Assembly: GCF_029961145.1 (NCBI RefSeq)
Contig: NZ_JASBRG010000007.1
Span: forward strand, 2,920,533 to 2,984,532
DNA from: Pinibacter soli
GTDB lineage: Bacteria; Bacteroidota; Bacteroidia; Chitinophagales; Chitinophagaceae
Length of the DNA stretch: 64,000 nucleotides
Direction of reading: 5' to 3'
The translations under genes and the position numbers were made by a program. Shown here piece after piece: positions 8,247 through 16,718 of this stretch (position 1 is its first letter; each line of letters begins with the position of its first letter). The notes under the pieces are model-generated. The model did not search any database, was not told the DNA's origin, and saw only the letters and a list, made by a program, of their open reading frames with translations.

Positions 8247-9584
8247 TCAATTTACTTTAATGAACATTTTGCTTTCTATCTTACTCTGTACAGCAACCTG
8301 TATAACATAAGTTCCCGCTGGTAAGGATTGTACATTAAATGAGTAGGTATAACTACCCGCAGGTAATAAAGATGCTGGAATTGTTTGTAGCACCCGTCCA
8401 TTCAGATCCGTCAGCAATAACTGAGTTCTTTCGGCTTGATCTAGAGTGAAGGATGCCTTTACAAAAGCGCTTGCAGGATTAGGGCTTACAATGAGTTTCT
8501 GCAATGGAGAAAGAATCGTTGGTTTCTTTTCTTGTACAATCTGTTTTGATAGAGCTATATACATCGGTTGTCCAGGCTCTTTTCTAGTGAGCGAATAAAA
8601 CCTTGTATCGCCTGCCAAGAATAAACTGTCTTGTACATACTTGATATTGAGTGAGCCATCATCAAAACGATAACGCTCGTTATGTTCATAGCTATACTGA
8701 TCGTTTCTTGTATATTGGCTGCTGGAATCAAACAAGAAATGATTGTCCTTAAACGTCCCCTTAATATCAGCTGTTATAATTCCTGCATCACTTTTCTCTG
8801 TCCATGTACCTGTATATTCACCCTTTACATTCTTAATATTTAGTTCGAGAGCCACTATTTTTTGAATATGCTTACCGCTAAAATCTTGATAGATTGCGTA
8901 GCCAGCATACTTGCCGCTAATGTCGTTAGTTGCAGCTGCGTCAAATTGCTCATGATATTTTTTCAACGTATTTATTTGCCCCAATAGTTCCGGGTTTGCT
9001 ATTTCCTTATTCTCTGGCAACGGCTCCGACACTAATTCATGAATAGCTTCTTTATAATTTTGGGCCGCTGCTTTATTCAACCAATACTTAGCAGAATCAC
9101 TATTAGCTGGCATACCATAGCCATTTCTAAACATACAGCCTAAAAAGTGCTGTGCATTCGGGATATTTTTATTAGCAAGACGTCGGAAAAATAAAGCTGC
9201 GGATTCATAACTTTGAAGCAACCCCAATCCCTTAAAATAGCAGTAACCCAGCATAAATTCACACTGAGGATCATTTTGATCGCTTCCTTTTTTGTAATAT
9301 TGGACTGCTTTACTGAAATCTTGCGGCACTAAACCACTTTTGTAATAGATGTTCGCCAAATGCGCATAAGCGTTGAAATAATTCAACTCCAACGCCGCAT
9401 TATACCATCTAATTGCACTGTCCACATTTACAATAGCTCCCTTACCTGTTATAAAAGCGTCTCCCTGAAGAAGCCTACCATAACCGCTATTTGGGTTGAA
9501 ATAATATGAACCCTGTGCCTGTGTTTGGAGATTAAGTAATAACACCGCACAGAACACTTGTACGTAAAGTAAAATACGTTTCAT
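8247..9584 (-). CDS. Sel1-repeat protein with C-terminal type IX secretion sorting domain
   Basis: 445 residues. A signal peptide (1-24, ending TQAQ) is followed by Sel1-like/TPR-like helical repeats at about 50-190 (for example AHLANIYYKSGLVPQD, FMLGYCYFKGLG and FLGCMFRNGYG). A beta-rich middle region follows. The last 80 residues match the Por secretion-system sorting domain: SPNPASAFVKASF, LTDLNGRVLQ, LPAGTYVIQV. It is therefore predicted to be secreted through the T9SS and anchored at or released from the surface. Its role there is unknown; Sel1 repeats usually bind proteins. Confidence 0.88.
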   Translation of the reverse strand: MKRILLYVQVFCAVLLLNLQTQAQGSYYFNPNSGYGRLLQGDAFITGKGAIVNVDSAIRWYNAALELNYFNAYAHLANIYYKSGLVPQDFSKAVQYYKKGSDQNDPQCEFMLGYCYFKGLGLLQSYESAALFFRRLANKNIPNAQHFLGCMFRNGYGMPANSDSAKYWLNKAAAQNYKEAIHELVSEPLPENKEIANPELLGQINTLKKYHEQFDAAATNDISGKYAGYAIYQDFSGKHIQKIVALELNIKNVKGEYTGTWTEKSDAGIITADIKGTFKDNHFLFDSSSQYTRNDQYSYEHNERYRFDDGSLNIKYVQDSLFLAGDTRFYSLTRKEPGQPMYIALSKQIVQEKKPTILSPLQKLIVSPNPASAFVKASFTLDQAERTQLLLTDLNGRVLQTIPASLLPAGSYTYSFNVQSLPAGTYVIQVAVQSKIESKMFIKVN

Positions 9585-9810
9585 TCGCGTTTAATTTTTA
9601 ATTAAAAAAGGTAGGTAGTATTACGTTGTGTAGGCGGTTAATGGGGCAACTCTGGAACCTATAAAGAAAAAAACAATGCCTTTTGGAAAAATAAAATCGT
9701 TTGTGAAAATGAGCCTTAGCAAATAGTCTTTGATCCTTAACAGACTGTTTACGAAGATGTGAAAAATAATTTTAACAAAAAAATATTTTCTATAAACTTG
9801 AGAATTACTG

Positions 9811-10329
9811 TTAATTATGTGCCATGCTATCTAAAAAATGGAGCGCATAATTTCTAATGTATGAACTGTTTTTATTCTCCACTCTTAGTGGTAAATCAAT
9901 AATCTGACGTGCCATTATTTTCGCGGCAGTAGTATCTCCTTTTTGTATATACAAATTGAGCAAAGCAAACTTTGGCATTAACCTATAAGGTTGTAGGTTA
10001 TAACAAAGGTTGTAGTAGTAAAAGCTGCTGTCATATTTGGTCAATCGCTGACAGCAATAACCTGCGCGTCCCCATATATTAGCCTCGCTGCTCATATTCA
10101 TTGCAAGCCTGTAATGAGTCAAGGCTTCTTCAAAACGGTTAGAGGATTGACTAGCTATCGCATATTTTATTTCATACAATTCATGTCCTTTAATTAATGA
10201 TGGTAGCGATCTGTAGGCTTCAAATATTTCACTTGCAGTATATGATTTTTTGCTGATTTTTTCCAATCGATATAACCCAAACGCAAATGCAACCTGGTGT
10301 ACAAACAATGCTAACAAAACTGTGATCAT
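9811..10329 (-). CDS. TPR-like tail detached from the O-antigen ligase-like protein
   Basis: 172 residues: one transmembrane segment (about 2-18) followed by helical TPR-like repeats (FEEALTHYRLAMNM, YDSSFYYYNLCYNL, GDTTAAKIMARQIID). Its ATG is in the same frame as the upstream gene, 14 codons after that gene's TGA, with no other stop between. Bacteroidota O-antigen ligase-like proteins commonly carry exactly such a membrane segment plus TPR tail, and the joined reading frame (about 569 residues) has the expected length. It is probably the 3' half of a gene broken by one nonsense codon, unless the base is a sequence error or the TGA is read through. Confidence 0.7.
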   Translation of the reverse strand: MITVLLALFVHQVAFAFGLYRLEKISKKSYTASEIFEAYRSLPSLIKGHELYEIKYAIASQSSNRFEEALTHYRLAMNMSSEANIWGRAGYCCQRLTKYDSSFYYYNLCYNLQPYRLMPKFALLNLYIQKGDTTAAKIMARQIIDLPLRVENKNSSYIRNYALHFLDSMAHN

Positions 10330-10368
10330 ACACCACTTGCCAACCTTTGTTATAGGGAAAGTAGTCGA

Positions 10369-11520
10369 TCAGCAAAAAAGGGTATTGCCTGCTTGTTTCC
10401 TTTTCATGCCGTCATTCTCAGGAAGTAAACAGTATAACAAAAACAAAGCAAATACAGGAATTGCCTGAAAGCCAAAATTTGTTATTTCAATAATCAAAAA
10501 TGCAATTACCGGCAACAAGGAATAATTCTTTTTGTAACGATAGTAAATAACAGATACAACAAAAACAAACCATAACAGTATGGCTATTATTCCACCTTCC
10601 ACACCAAATTCAAGAAAATCATTGTAGGGCATGTTCACATAGTCATTGGAAGGATTATTATGTTGAGCAATGAAAAAATTGTATTCTTTTTCAAACATTC
10701 CTATTCCATATCCGGAAATCGGTTTTTGCAAAATGAGCTGAATACTATTCTTCCACACAGTTAACCTTCCGGAAGTAGAGGCTATCTTAAATTTGAAGGC
10801 AAGCAAAAGAGAAAACAAAATCAACACGCATCCAATTATTAAGAGCGGTTTTAAATTGTTTTGTTTCTTTATCAATGCGTTGGTTGCAGACCCTTTACGC
10901 ATAAAATGCCCAATCAGAAAGAGTAGCACAGCAAGAATAGCTGTGCGGCATTGAAGCGCAACAACCGCCAGCAATATGATTGTTAAAGTGAAGTATAAGA
11001 ACGATTTCTTTTTGGAAGCTGTTAACTTCTGAAGAACGGCATATATACACATGGAAAGAAACATTGCCGTTACATTAGGATTTTGCCATGTTCCCGTACA
11101 GCTGAAGAAATCATTTTTAGAAGGCAGCCATTTCATCCATTGCATCAACACAATCAAGGACTCTATGGCCGCAGTATAAGATAATACGCTGAATACCATT
11201 GGGGCAAATATTTTGTTCTCCCTGTTCATTGCAATGGCCCAAAGAAATACCAAACTGCAAATCCAGTAGTAGTGGGTCAGATTAAAATTTCGCAATACAA
11301 CACCATGCAATGAAACATAAATAACAAGTCCTGAAAAAATAAATACAGGAAATGGGATTAAAATTTTGTCGCTCGCGTAGACGCTTAGTAAAAAAACTAC
11401 CAGGGCAAAAATGGTAAACCCAAAATAGGACGTCAATCCTTGGTATCCAAATATGGAAGTATTGAATAGCGCGAGAATAACAGGCGCAACAATGCTAGCG
11501 ATTGTGAGATTTTTTGGCAT
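10369..11520 (-). CDS. O-antigen ligase/polymerase-like membrane protein (WaaL/Wzy_C family), ended by in-frame TGA
   Basis: 383 residues with about ten to twelve hydrophobic segments. The Wzy_C-type signature is visible as TASTSGRLTVWKNS-like sequence (STSGRLTVWKNSIQLI), then GYGIGMFEKEYN and the periplasmic loop NDYVNMPYNDFLEFGVEGG. Proteins of this family polymerise or ligate surface glycans in the inner membrane. The reading frame stops at TGA (10369-10371) after KRKQAGNTLFC and then continues open into the TPR-containing gene. It starts divergently from the PAP2 gene. Confidence 0.85.
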   Translation of the reverse strand: MPKNLTIASIVAPVILALFNTSIFGYQGLTSYFGFTIFALVVFLLSVYASDKILIPFPVFIFSGLVIYVSLHGVVLRNFNLTHYYWICSLVFLWAIAMNRENKIFAPMVFSVLSYTAAIESLIVLMQWMKWLPSKNDFFSCTGTWQNPNVTAMFLSMCIYAVLQKLTASKKKSFLYFTLTIILLAVVALQCRTAILAVLLFLIGHFMRKGSATNALIKKQNNLKPLLIIGCVLILFSLLLAFKFKIASTSGRLTVWKNSIQLILQKPISGYGIGMFEKEYNFFIAQHNNPSNDYVNMPYNDFLEFGVEGGIIAILLWFVFVVSVIYYRYKKNYSLLPVIAFLIIEITNFGFQAIPVFALFLLYCLLPENDGMKRKQAGNTLFC

Positions 11521-11849
11521 CGTAAAAACACAGGATTTAGGTGGTTTAAGGCGCCGAAAGTATCATTTATTTTTTATCCGCATTCTTCATTTTCTAATTT
11601 AGAACAGTTGGCTTCCAGCAATTATTAACACCCTCGGGCGCTTGAACCCATCTCTCGTATCTCTACAATAACACATCATTCACAATTCGTAATCAATCGT
11701 TAACCTTCACGTAAGCATTTCGTAATACACGACCTTTACTTTTACTCCTTTATTACAAATAAATACCCGGCAAAGTCCTTGTCAGACGGGACTTTCAATC
11801 AAAGTTCGAACAGCAAAGCGCCAAATACTTTTGTAATAATACATCTCTT
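11521..11849. other. Divergent regulatory gap
   Basis: It separates the minus-strand O-antigen ligase-like gene from the plus-strand PAP2 gene. It contains a weak hairpin, AAAGTCC with GGACTTT (11772-11778 / 11789-11795), similar in its arms to the asnS terminator but without a T-run, and a TACTTTTG box at 11826-11833. No coding frame is supported. Confidence 0.6.
11826..11833 (+). promoter_or_regulatory. Candidate -7 promoter box for the PAP2 gene
   Basis: TACTTTTG matches TAnnTTTG and lies 16 bases before the ATG at 11850. The -33 region shows only a weak TTCG. Confidence 0.4.
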
Positions 11850-12569
11850 ATGAGCAACGATCGACTGAATCTTTTAAACCGATACTCTTTGGAGCCACTG
11901 AGAAAATATCCATGCATTTTCGCATACTGGATACCGTTTATTTTGAGCCTTATATATTTATCTGTGTTTACCAAAACACAAGGTTTTGTAATAATTAATC
12001 ACGAGCACAACGCCTTCTTCGACGTTTTTTTCAAAGCGCTTACTTTCCTCGGTGATGGAATATTCGCAATCATCCTGGTAATGTTTTTAGTTACAATCAA
12101 TAGAAAAAGACTTGCGGGCAGTTTATTAATAAGTTTTCTCGTATCTGGTTTATTATCCTGCATTTTCAAACTAATGTTCCATTCACCGAGACCACATTCT
12201 TATTTTGGCACAGAGGGCCTTATAAGAAGTGTTCCCGGTGTAGTGGTACATAATTCAAACAGCTTTCCTTCCGGCCACACCATCACCGCTTTTGCGACGC
12301 TTGCGTTGTTGGCGCTTGCCACTAAACACAAGTGGCAGACTTATGTTTTCTTTTTCATCGCATGGCTAATCGGCTATTCACGCATTTATCTCGGTCAGCA
12401 TTTTCCTGCGGATGTTTGTGCAGGCGCTTTTGTGGGAACATTCACTGCCGTTGTTTGTTATAACCTTCATAATAACACAATAATGTGGCGCAGATTCAAA
12501 GTTACCTGTCGTCAATTAGTAAAGAAATCCTTCCTGGCCAACTGGCCATTGGTTGAAAGATTTGTTTAA
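11850..12569 (+). CDS. PAP2-superfamily membrane phosphatase
   Basis: 239 residues with about five to six transmembrane segments. All three PAP2 phosphatase motifs are present: K107x6R114P115 (KLMFHSPRP), PSGH at 140-143 and S177R178x5H184x3D188 (SRIYLGQHFPAD). The family dephosphorylates lipid phosphates such as undecaprenyl pyrophosphate, phosphatidylglycerol phosphate or lipid A. The next gene, only 9 bases downstream, is an ArnT-like glycosyltransferase. This suggests work on lipid A or on a polyprenyl carrier, which is inference from context. Confidence 0.92.
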   Translation: MSNDRLNLLNRYSLEPLRKYPCIFAYWIPFILSLIYLSVFTKTQGFVIINHEHNAFFDVFFKALTFLGDGIFAIILVMFLVTINRKRLAGSLLISFLVSGLLSCIFKLMFHSPRPHSYFGTEGLIRSVPGVVVHNSNSFPSGHTITAFATLALLALATKHKWQTYVFFFIAWLIGYSRIYLGQHFPADVCAGAFVGTFTAVVCYNLHNNTIMWRRFKVTCRQLVKKSFLANWPLVERFV

Positions 12570-12578
12570 TTTTAAAAA

Positions 12579-14150
12579 ATGACCTCTCTTACTTTACAGC
12601 CTCACAAAAAAAAATTGTCAGCAAAATGGGTGTGGGCCATTATTCTTTTTACATGGATCGTTAAAAGCATAGTTGCTTACGGAACAGAACTATCCAACGA
12701 TGAAGTTTATTACGTTCAGTACGCTTTCTATCCTGACTGGAACTATTTTGATCATCCTCCTTTAGTTGGGCTTTGCATCAGGTTCTCCACTCTTGGTATG
12801 ATGCTTAAGCAGGAGTGGTTCATTCGATTATCAGGGCTTATTTTTTCATTGGCAAACATGTACCTGATCTTCAAAACCACTGCGCTTTTAAAAAACAAGA
12901 ACGCTGGCTATCTCGCCGCACTACTGTACAATAGTTCAATCTATGCAAATGTTATTACGGGGCTGTTGATTCTTCCTGATACACCAATGCTTTTCTTTTG
13001 GTTGCTTTCACTTTATTATGCGGTGAAAATTTTTGCTTCGGAAAAAGGTTATGCCATTCCGAAAAAGAATTTCTTTCTGTTAAGTATTAGCATCGGGCTT
13101 TGTATGCTTAGTAAAATCCATGGTCTTTTAATTTGGGGATGCCTTGGTTTTTACATTTTGTTTTTCGATAGAAGATGGCTGCGGGTTAAATTAATCTATG
13201 TATCATTTTTTCTTTCGTTGATCTTTCTTGCTCCAATCGTTGGTTGGAACATTGCGAACCATTTCATGACGTTTCAATATCATGGTGGCAGGGTTTCGGA
13301 GCATGGTTTTCATTTGCAGACAGATAGTTTTTTTAGAGAAATATTTGGTGGCTTTGCTTATCAGAACCCCATCAATTATGTGTTGTACGTGATAGCAGTG
13401 GTAGCTTGCATTCGCGGCGGCATCAGGCTCAACCAGCGAAAGAAAATTTTTCTATTATGTATGAGTCTTCCCGTTATTGCCCTGTTCCTGGGTCTTTCAC
13501 TTTTCATGGATACGTTGCCGCATTGGAACGGTCCTGGCTTTTGTGCACTCATCATTTTAACCGCCATTTACCTGACAGATAAATTATTGAACAATCATTT
13601 CTTTATTCCTAAAAGTGTAATGGCTGCAAATGGTTTAGTTGTTTTTGGATTGATTGTCGCTTTCATTCTTGTACGTTTTGCACCGGTTAATCTGGGAAAT
13701 AAGGATGAAAAAAAATTAGGCGAAAATGATTTTACATTGGATATGATGGGTTGGAAAAAATTTGGAAACGATTTTAAACAGTTAGCGCTACGCGACAGTT
13801 CAACGCATGTTACAAACGGCCCGGTGACTGTGATAAGCAACAAATGGTTTCCTGCATCACATCTTGATTTGTATGTGGCAAGACCAAACAATTACAACTT
13901 TCTGGCAATTGGTGAAGTGCATGAAATTCATCAGTTCTATTTCATCAATCAAACGAAGCCTGCATTGCAAAAAGGTAATGATGCCTACTATATAACAACG
14001 ACCAATTTCTTCAATGATCCTTTACCAATTTATAAAGACAAATTTGAAAGCATAGATGAGCCAGTAAAAATCCCGCAATACAAAAGTGGAAAGCTGATGC
14101 GATATTTTTTGGTGTACAGATGCAGAGGAGCGAAATCAAATCTGCCGTAG
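12579..14150 (+). CDS. GT39 (ArnT/PMT-like) polyprenyl-phosphate glycosyltransferase
   Basis: 523 residues, strongly hydrophobic with ten or more membrane spans. The catalytic acidic pair of the first loop is D41-E42 (SNDEVYYVQYA), followed by YFDHPPL (56-62), the conserved ArnT/PMT loop. A soluble-looking C-terminal domain begins near 375. The family moves a sugar from a polyprenyl-phosphate donor onto lipid A or protein at the periplasmic face. It probably forms an operon with the PAP2 gene. Its stop codon TAG lies inside a 29-nt palindrome, so the last residues may be set by that inserted element. Confidence 0.88.
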   Translation: MTSLTLQPHKKKLSAKWVWAIILFTWIVKSIVAYGTELSNDEVYYVQYAFYPDWNYFDHPPLVGLCIRFSTLGMMLKQEWFIRLSGLIFSLANMYLIFKTTALLKNKNAGYLAALLYNSSIYANVITGLLILPDTPMLFFWLLSLYYAVKIFASEKGYAIPKKNFFLLSISIGLCMLSKIHGLLIWGCLGFYILFFDRRWLRVKLIYVSFFLSLIFLAPIVGWNIANHFMTFQYHGGRVSEHGFHLQTDSFFREIFGGFAYQNPINYVLYVIAVVACIRGGIRLNQRKKIFLLCMSLPVIALFLGLSLFMDTLPHWNGPGFCALIILTAIYLTDKLLNNHFFIPKSVMAANGLVVFGLIVAFILVRFAPVNLGNKDEKKLGENDFTLDMMGWKKFGNDFKQLALRDSSTHVTNGPVTVISNKWFPASHLDLYVARPNNYNFLAIGEVHEIHQFYFINQTKPALQKGNDAYYITTTNFFNDPLPIYKDKFESIDEPVKIPQYKSGKLMRYFLVYRCRGAKSNLP

Positions 14151-14175
14151 AGACAAGGCATTGCCTTGTCTCTAC
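14147..14175. repeat. 29-nt perfect palindrome, TAGAGAC family (copy 1)
   Basis: GTAGAGACAAGGCA (14147-14160) is reverse-complementary to 14162-14175 around a single central T. The first TAG is the stop codon of the GT39 gene. A second element with the same outer TAGAGAC arms and a different core is at 55860-55884, also supplying a stop codon. Confidence 0.85.
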
Positions 14176-14236
14176 CGAATGATCGTTTCCTTATGGAAAA
14201 ATTCTACCCTCGAATCTTAGTTCTAAACGATGTACT

Positions 14237-14782
14237 ATGGCAGACATACAATTAACCTCCGGCGCTTCTAAACATGGAAGAAAAAAACTATCTACAAAAG
14301 TTGATCTTACTCCAATGGTTGATCTTGGATTTTTACTAATCACATTTTCTATTCTTACAACAACGTGGACACAGGTGAGAGCCATGAGATTCTATACACC
14401 TGCAGATGGATCTGATATTACAGTGGCGCAGTCAAAAACGCTAACAATCATTCCTGGCTTTAACAACAAAGTGTTTTATTATCACGGCACATTGGAAGAT
14501 GCGCTAAAAGGAAAAGCATTAGGATTTACATCGTACAATGAGCAGACCGGTATCGGGCAATTGATCCGCGAAAAAAAAGCTATACTGGAGAAATCAAAGA
14601 AAGGTTCTTCTAAAGATCTTGTTTTTGTAATCACTCCAACTGCAAATGCAAGTTATAAAAACATGGTGGATGCGATTGATGAAACGCTGATCAATGACGT
14701 AACGCACTATACTGTTACTGCTCAAAACAATGAGCAACTTGATGCGCTGATCAATGCTGGCAAACTGGAGAAAGGTTTTTAA
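14237..14782 (+). CDS. ExbD/TolR-family proton-channel protein
   Basis: 181 residues. After a basic cytoplasmic N-terminus a single transmembrane helix carries VDLTPMVDLGFLLITFS, with D29 as the likely proton-path aspartate of ExbD/TolR proteins. The remainder is a periplasmic domain. Such proteins couple the proton gradient to TonB or Tol functions together with an ExbB/TolQ partner, which is absent from the window. The gene is 86 bases after the GT39 gene and may be driven from the same promoter, although the palindrome between could reduce readthrough. Confidence 0.85.
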   Translation: MADIQLTSGASKHGRKKLSTKVDLTPMVDLGFLLITFSILTTTWTQVRAMRFYTPADGSDITVAQSKTLTIIPGFNNKVFYYHGTLEDALKGKALGFTSYNEQTGIGQLIREKKAILEKSKKGSSKDLVFVITPTANASYKNMVDAIDETLINDVTHYTVTAQNNEQLDALINAGKLEKGF

Positions 14783-14798
14783 GTGAAGAGCGAAATAT

Positions 14799-15007
14799 TC
14801 ACCGTTAAGACACTAAGCCTAACTAGGAGTTTTTTCACAGAGGAACGGAGGATGGCTTACTGAATGCAGCCCTATGGTACTTCAAAAACGAACTACAGTG
14901 TATTTTCTCCTTCACTCTGTGAAAAAAATCTCGTTTCCTCTGTGGTAAAAAAAGACGCTTCAGCGCCTTCTTAGTGAGCCTTAGCGTCCTTAGTACTTTA
15001 GTGGTGA
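14799..15007. repeat. Intergenic inverted repeat, family H (CACTAAG / CACAGAG words)
   Basis: Between convergent genes, the left part holds CACCGTTAAGACACTAAG and TTTTTTCACAGAGG. The right part holds their approximate complements, including CTTAGTGAGCCTTAGCG and TTTCCTCTGTGG. A 13-bp exact pairing joins 14830-14842 with 14914-14927. It may double as a terminator region for both neighbours. Confidence 0.65.
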
Positions 15008-15011
15008 TTTC

Positions 15012-16076
15012 TTAGTTCCAAACAATCTTATATTCTTTCTCCAACGCTGCATTCAGCTGTTCTTTCATCGCAGCAGGCGCAGTAATCGTTTTGGGATCGC
15101 CGTCGCTTACGAATCTTGTTTTGTGTTTGGTTTGATTTTTTATGAATGCACCGGGACCATAATATTGATCGCCTTCCTGGATTCTTTCAATACCTAAACG
15201 GCTAAAACTTTTATTGTAAGGAGAAACATTATCTGCAGATCCTACGAGCAAAACAGATTCATGCTTGTAAGTGGTTCCTTCAAATGAACCTGTTTCTTCC
15301 AATGCACGATTTTTTGCATGTACACCTAATGGCAATGCTATGCTGTGCACTTCATAATCTGGCAAATAAGCTTTCATTTCTTTTACAAACATTGAGAGGT
15401 GTTTTTGTACATCTGCATCGCTTAATTTACCAAGAGGTTCGTGGTACCAGCTATGGCTTCCGATTTCATAACCATTCTTAACCAGCCATTCCAGTTTCTC
15501 TTTTTTATACTCAGGCTGCGCAAATAAACGAAGTGTAGGTTTGATTGCCGGCAACACGTAGAAAGTTGCCGTAAGCGGCCATCCCGGATGTTCCTTCTTA
15601 AAATCCTCCATTACACCAACGGCACATTTGGGATCGATCACAGTTTTACCGTTTTCGTTCAGCATACGAAACTGTCCCTGGCTGGAGTCGTCGAAGGTAA
15701 GTGCAAAGGGTGTTGTACCTGCCGGGATATCAATGTGGCCGGTTGCAATATCGTGTACAGATACCGGATAATAACCGCTATCGTACAGCATCTGCAGGTC
15801 CTTGCGAAAGTTTTCAGGCGTTCTTTTCCACCTGTCTTCAGAATCGCCGATGAGGTGATACTCGAGTACCATAATTCGACCTAACTCATTGGCAGGCAGC
15901 CCACAGCTTTTAAAATCTGCATTGGCCAGATTTTTCTTTGTGCTTTCTGTACTTGTTTTAGAAACTGCGACAGTTGTGTCGGACGGAGTATTGCTATTTG
16001 CCTTTGAAGATGGCTTATTTTCTTTGCATGCCAATAAAGTAAGAGGCACGAATGTGGTTAGTATGAATCTACGCAC
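15012..16076 (-). CDS. NodB-type polysaccharide deacetylase lipoprotein
   Basis: 354 residues. A lipobox (TLLAC, Cys17) follows a short signal peptide, so this is a predicted lipoprotein. The NodB domain shows TFDDSS at 127-132 (metal-binding Asp pair) and GSHSWYH with H208 and H212, the usual HxxxH ligands. Members remove N- or O-acetyl groups from peptidoglycan, chitin-like or exopolysaccharides in the periplasm or at the surface. The leading 40 residues are a Ser/Thr-rich linker. Substrate not determined. The gene is transcribed toward exbD. Confidence 0.9.
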   Translation of the reverse strand: MRRFILTTFVPLTLLACKENKPSSKANSNTPSDTTVAVSKTSTESTKKNLANADFKSCGLPANELGRIMVLEYHLIGDSEDRWKRTPENFRKDLQMLYDSGYYPVSVHDIATGHIDIPAGTTPFALTFDDSSQGQFRMLNENGKTVIDPKCAVGVMEDFKKEHPGWPLTATFYVLPAIKPTLRLFAQPEYKKEKLEWLVKNGYEIGSHSWYHEPLGKLSDADVQKHLSMFVKEMKAYLPDYEVHSIALPLGVHAKNRALEETGSFEGTTYKHESVLLVGSADNVSPYNKSFSRLGIERIQEGDQYYGPGAFIKNQTKHKTRFVSDGDPKTITAPAAMKEQLNAALEKEYKIVWN

Positions 16077-16376
16077 AGGTTTTTGTTTTTGATAAATATT
16101 GGACGTTACTCATCAAAGATATCTATCCGCACGAATTTTTAGAAAAAAAATAAGCGGGAATATTTAGTCTGATTATTGGGGATGCTTTTTTGATTGGGGA
16201 TTTCAAGAGTGTGCTTTATTTGAAAATTTGAAAATGTGCGAATTTGAAAATTTTTTAGGCGTAACTTTTCAGTACTTAAATGAACTCTCCAAAATCCGAT
16301 GAGCTACTAATAAGCTCAAACAGACACACCTAAAGCATTTTCAAATCTTCAAATTTTCAAATCTTCAATTCCGTCC
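16077..16376. other. Gap with family B inverted repeat (TTTTCAAA words)
   Basis: Between two minus-strand genes. 16219-16258 has repeated TTTGAAAA words and 16335-16371 has the complementary CAAATTTT/CAAATCTT words in 8-base steps, making approximate inverted arms about 75 bases apart. Related copies occur at 36697-36870 and 43117-43276. No gene is supported. Confidence 0.6.
16114..16121 (-). promoter_or_regulatory. Candidate -7 promoter box for the deacetylase gene
   Basis: On the minus strand this reads TATCTTTG, matching TAnnTTTG, and ends 37 bases before the ATG at 16076. No clear -33 element was found. Confidence 0.4.
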
Positions 16377-16718
16377 TCATTTCTTCAGCATGAACAACAT
16401 CTGCGCTTTTGCCACAAGGGGATTGTTTGGGTTGCAATTGATCATAAACAAATAGCAGGCGATGGCAGAAAGATATAGGTCTATCTCCATTTTACCATTT
16501 GCGAAGCAATATACTTTTCTGAAATTTTCTTTTATAGGTATGCCCAAAGCCATGCAGGCCTTTAGCGTTCTTTCGAGCGGCTCGGAATAAGAGGATTCTT
16601 CTTTGTACCCCAATTGATCCATTACTTCGTGTATAGAATATGAAAGTTCAGGAGTTTCCTCAGGAATCATTTCTTCCGAGTGCAATACTTCGTCGAGGTA
16701 GTCATAAATTTTAAGCAT
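16377..16718 (-). CDS. Small DinD-like (BRO-N-like) protein
   Basis: 113 residues. The segment [17 protein letters not shown] ... [23 protein letters not shown], ending [14 protein letters not shown], resembles the N-terminal part of damage-inducible protein DinD (compare its RYACYLIAQNGDP...IALAQTYF region). The C-terminal domain of DinD is missing. The start codon overlaps the end of the cbpA-like gene by 8 bases, which implies translational coupling. It occupies the place where other organisms encode the CbpM modulator, but the sequence does not look like CbpM. The function is unknown. Confidence 0.65.
   Translation of the reverse strand: MLKIYDYLDEVLHSEEMIPEETPELSYSIHEVMDQLGYKEESSYSEPLERTLKACMALGIPIKENFRKVYCFANGKMEIDLYLSAIACYLFMINCNPNNPLVAKAQMLFMLKK

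Noticed and set aside
16219..16371. CRISPR array, suggested by repeated short words
   Set aside because: The words are contiguous, 7-8 bases and degenerate, with no unique spacers and no cas genes nearby.
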